DNA of 8,878 bases from JBKBXU01 sp046313675 (GTDB lineage: Bacteria > Bacteroidota > Bacteroidia > Cytophagales > Cytophagaceae). Made by a program: the position numbers and the translations under genes. The DNA is taken from contig JBKBXU010000191.1 in assembly GCA_046313675.1 (NCBI GenBank), positions 1 to 8,878 on the forward strand, written 5' to 3'. Below are positions 7,185 to 8,878 of the stretch, piece after piece (the first letter of the stretch is position 1; every line of letters begins with the position of its first letter). Under the pieces are notes generated by a model. That model was not told the DNA's origin, searched no databases, and worked only from the letters and a program-made list of their open reading frames with translations.

Positions 7185-8735
7185 ATGCCATTATTAGGTT
7201 CTTTGTTGAAAAAGGGGATTAAGCTTACGCAGATTATAGAGCAGGAGACGAAAGACCCTTTTATACTCCAAAAAAAGGAATTATTGAAGCTTTTAAAGAA
7301 AGCAAAACCTACACAGTTTGGGAAAAAATACAATCTGAGTAAAGTCATTGAATCATATGGGGGTAGTAAAAAGGAATTCTATGAGGCTTATAAGTCTCAG
7401 GTTCCGGTTTATACTTACAATAAAATATATGATGAGTGGTGGGTTAAATGCAAGGCAGGTGAAAAAGATGTTTGTTGGCCTGGCGTGATTAAGTATTTTG
7501 CTTTAAGCTCAGGAACTTCAGAGGCTTCCAGTAAATATATTCCTTTGACCAGGGAGATGAATAAGGCTATGAAAAAGACCAGTATCCGGCAGATCATGTC
7601 CTTGTCCAATTATGACCTTCCCAGTGAAGTATTTGAAAAAGGCATTCTGATGCTTGGCGGGAGTACCCACCTGAATAAGAATGGGACATATTTCGAGGGA
7701 GATTTAAGTGGTATTCAGGCCAATAACCTGCCTTTTTGGTTTCAGCATTTTTATAAACCTGGAAAACGGATTTCAAAAAACAGGGATTGGAACAAGAAGC
7801 TTGATGAAATTACGCTGAATGCCAAAAATTGGGATATAGGGTTTATCGTTGGCGTTCCTGCATGGTTACAGATTCTTATGGAAAAAATCATCGCCCACTA
7901 TAAGGTCAAAAATATTCATGAGGTATGGCCTAATCTTATGGTCTTTGTTCATGGAGGTGTTTCATTTGAGCCATATAAGAAGGGATTCGAGAAACTTTTG
8001 GGAAAACCTTTGATTTATATTGAAACTTATTTGGCTTCAGAAGGATTTTTAGCTTTTCAGGCAAAGCCCGGGCGTAAGTCTATGCGACTGATTATTAACA
8101 ATGGCTTGTTCTATGAGTTTGTCCCTTTTACCTCGGATAATTTTAGCAGTGATGGAGAGATTATAGAAAACCCTAAAACGCTGATGATTGATGAGATAGA
8201 AGAAAATGTTGATTATGCAGTACTTCTTTCGACCTGTGCCGGTACATGGAGGTATTTGATTGGTGATGTTATAAAGTTTGTAGATAAGGCTGAATCGGAG
8301 ATCATAATAACAGGGCGAACCAAGCACTATCTCAGCTTATGTGGAGAACACTTGTCTGTTGATAATATGAACAGGGCAATACAGATGGTTTCAGATAAGT
8401 TAAATATAGATATTAAAGAATTTGCTGTTGCAGGCATACCTTATGAGAGTTTATTTGCTCACAAATGGTATGTTGGTACAGATGATCAGGTTGATCCGGC
8501 TTTGGTGAGGCAGTATTTGGATGATTATCTGAAAGATCTTAATGATGATTACAAGGTAGAACGTTCAGCCGCCCTTAAAGAGGTTTTCCTGGATGTAATT
8601 CCGGCCTCGACTTTTTATAACTATTTAAAAATAAAAGGTAAGGAAGGCGGGCAGAATAAATTTCCACGTGTATTGAAAAATGTTCAGTACAATGAGTGGG
8701 AAGAATACCTGCAAAATATTAAAAAACAAGGATGA
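7185..8735 (+). CDS. GH3-family (auxin-responsive GH3-like) acyl-adenylating / amido-ligase-type enzyme
   Basis: This 516-residue protein belongs to the GH3 branch of the ANL adenylating superfamily. Visible motifs are the ATP-binding loop LSSGTSEASSKYIPLT (107-122), the second nucleotide motif TYLASEGF (281-288, compare plant YxxSEG), WRYLIGDVIKF (355-365, the YRxGD-type ATP/ribose site) and the hinge region ITGRTKHYLSLCGEHLS (375-391) before the small C-terminal domain (~392-516). Plant members adenylate acyl acids such as jasmonate or indole-acetate and join them to amino acids. Bacterial homologues are common in Bacteroidetes but mostly uncharacterised, so substrate and product are unknown here. 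There is no signal peptide or membrane segment, so it is cytoplasmic. The first residues (MPLLGSLLKKG) resemble the usual family N-terminus, supporting the ATG at 7185. Its stop overlaps the next start (ATGA), implying translational coupling to a LysE-type exporter. Confidence 0.9.
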   Translation: MPLLGSLLKKGIKLTQIIEQETKDPFILQKKELLKLLKKAKPTQFGKKYNLSKVIESYGGSKKEFYEAYKSQVPVYTYNKIYDEWWVKCKAGEKDVCWPGVIKYFALSSGTSEASSKYIPLTREMNKAMKKTSIRQIMSLSNYDLPSEVFEKGILMLGGSTHLNKNGTYFEGDLSGIQANNLPFWFQHFYKPGKRISKNRDWNKKLDEITLNAKNWDIGFIVGVPAWLQILMEKIIAHYKVKNIHEVWPNLMVFVHGGVSFEPYKKGFEKLLGKPLIYIETYLASEGFLAFQAKPGRKSMRLIINNGLFYEFVPFTSDNFSSDGEIIENPKTLMIDEIEENVDYAVLLSTCAGTWRYLIGDVIKFVDKAESEIIITGRTKHYLSLCGEHLSVDNMNRAIQMVSDKLNIDIKEFAVAGIPYESLFAHKWYVGTDDQVDPALVRQYLDDYLKDLNDDYKVERSAALKEVFLDVIPASTFYNYLKIKGKEGGQNKFPRVLKNVQYNEWEEYLQNIKKQG

Positions 8736-8878
8736 TACATTCGTTGATTAACGGAATTGGATTTGGTTTCCTTCTTACGATAATGCTTGGGCCGGTATTT
8801 TTTGGTTTACTACAGACAAGTATTAACAAGGGATTCAAATTCGGAATTTTCTTTGCTATAGGTGTGGCTGTGAGTGAT
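8732..8878 (+). CDS. LysE/RhtB-family transporter, N-terminal part (cut by window edge)
   Basis: From the ATG at 8732 the frame is open for 49 codons to the end of the window. The sequence begins with a hydrophobic helix, then TIMLGPVFFGLLQTSINKG (about 16-34) and FFAIGVAVSD (40-49). This matches the first helix, GP motif and second helix (GxxxGxGxxxxD-like) of LysE-type efflux proteins, normally about 200-210 residues with six helices in the inner membrane. Family members export amino acids or similar small solutes; the substrate here is unknown. The start overlaps the GH3 stop by four bases (ATGA), so both are surely on one transcript. Confidence 0.87.
   Translation, partial: MIHSLINGIGFGFLLTIMLGPVFFGLLQTSINKGFKFGIFFAIGVAVSD

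Overview
The window looks like chromosomal DNA from a member of the Bacteroidetes, probably a Cytophagales-like lineage. It is AT-rich, Shine-Dalgarno sequences are weak or absent, and one promoter candidate has the Bacteroidetes TAnnTTTG form. Its families (GH57 plus a GT4-type synthase, cytoplasmic GH31, bacterial GH3 acyl-adenylating enzyme) are typical of that phylum. The genus call is an inference from gene style only.

Layout: (1) 3-152, the C-terminal tail of a plus-strand gene cut by the window edge. (2) 153-527, no intact gene, but the minus strand carries a decayed fragment of an IS21-family IstA transposase. (3) 528-569, a hairpin terminator touching the stop codon of the next gene. 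(4) 567-3140, a minus-strand pair with a 30-bp gap: a glycogen/starch-synthase-like glycosyltransferase followed by a GH57 alpha-amylase-type enzyme. (5) 3141-3482, a 342-bp AT-rich divergent intergenic region with a promoter candidate for the next gene. (6) 3483-5870, a large GH31 alpha-glucosidase with no signal peptide, closed by a strong terminator at 5910-5949. (7) 5986-7055, a minus-strand pair: a YggS-type PLP protein followed by a small DUF423 membrane protein. (8) 7185-8878, a plus-strand pair: a GH3-family acyl-adenylating enzyme whose stop overlaps (ATGA) the start of a LysE-family exporter that runs off the right edge.

How the genes fit together: the glycosyltransferase, GH57 and GH31 enzymes form a compact cytoplasmic alpha-glucan group (synthesis, remodelling or breakdown, and release of glucose). 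No SusC/SusD or secreted enzyme is present, so storage glycogen or internal malto-oligosaccharides are more likely substrates than imported polysaccharide. YggS and DUF423 are housekeeping. The GH3-LysE overlap is the most suggestive functional pairing: an enzyme of a family known in plants to conjugate acyl acids with amino acids is translationally coupled to an exporter of an amino-acid-efflux family. The clearest hidden element is the IS21 relic. No CRISPR array, tRNA, rRNA, defence system or phage module was seen.
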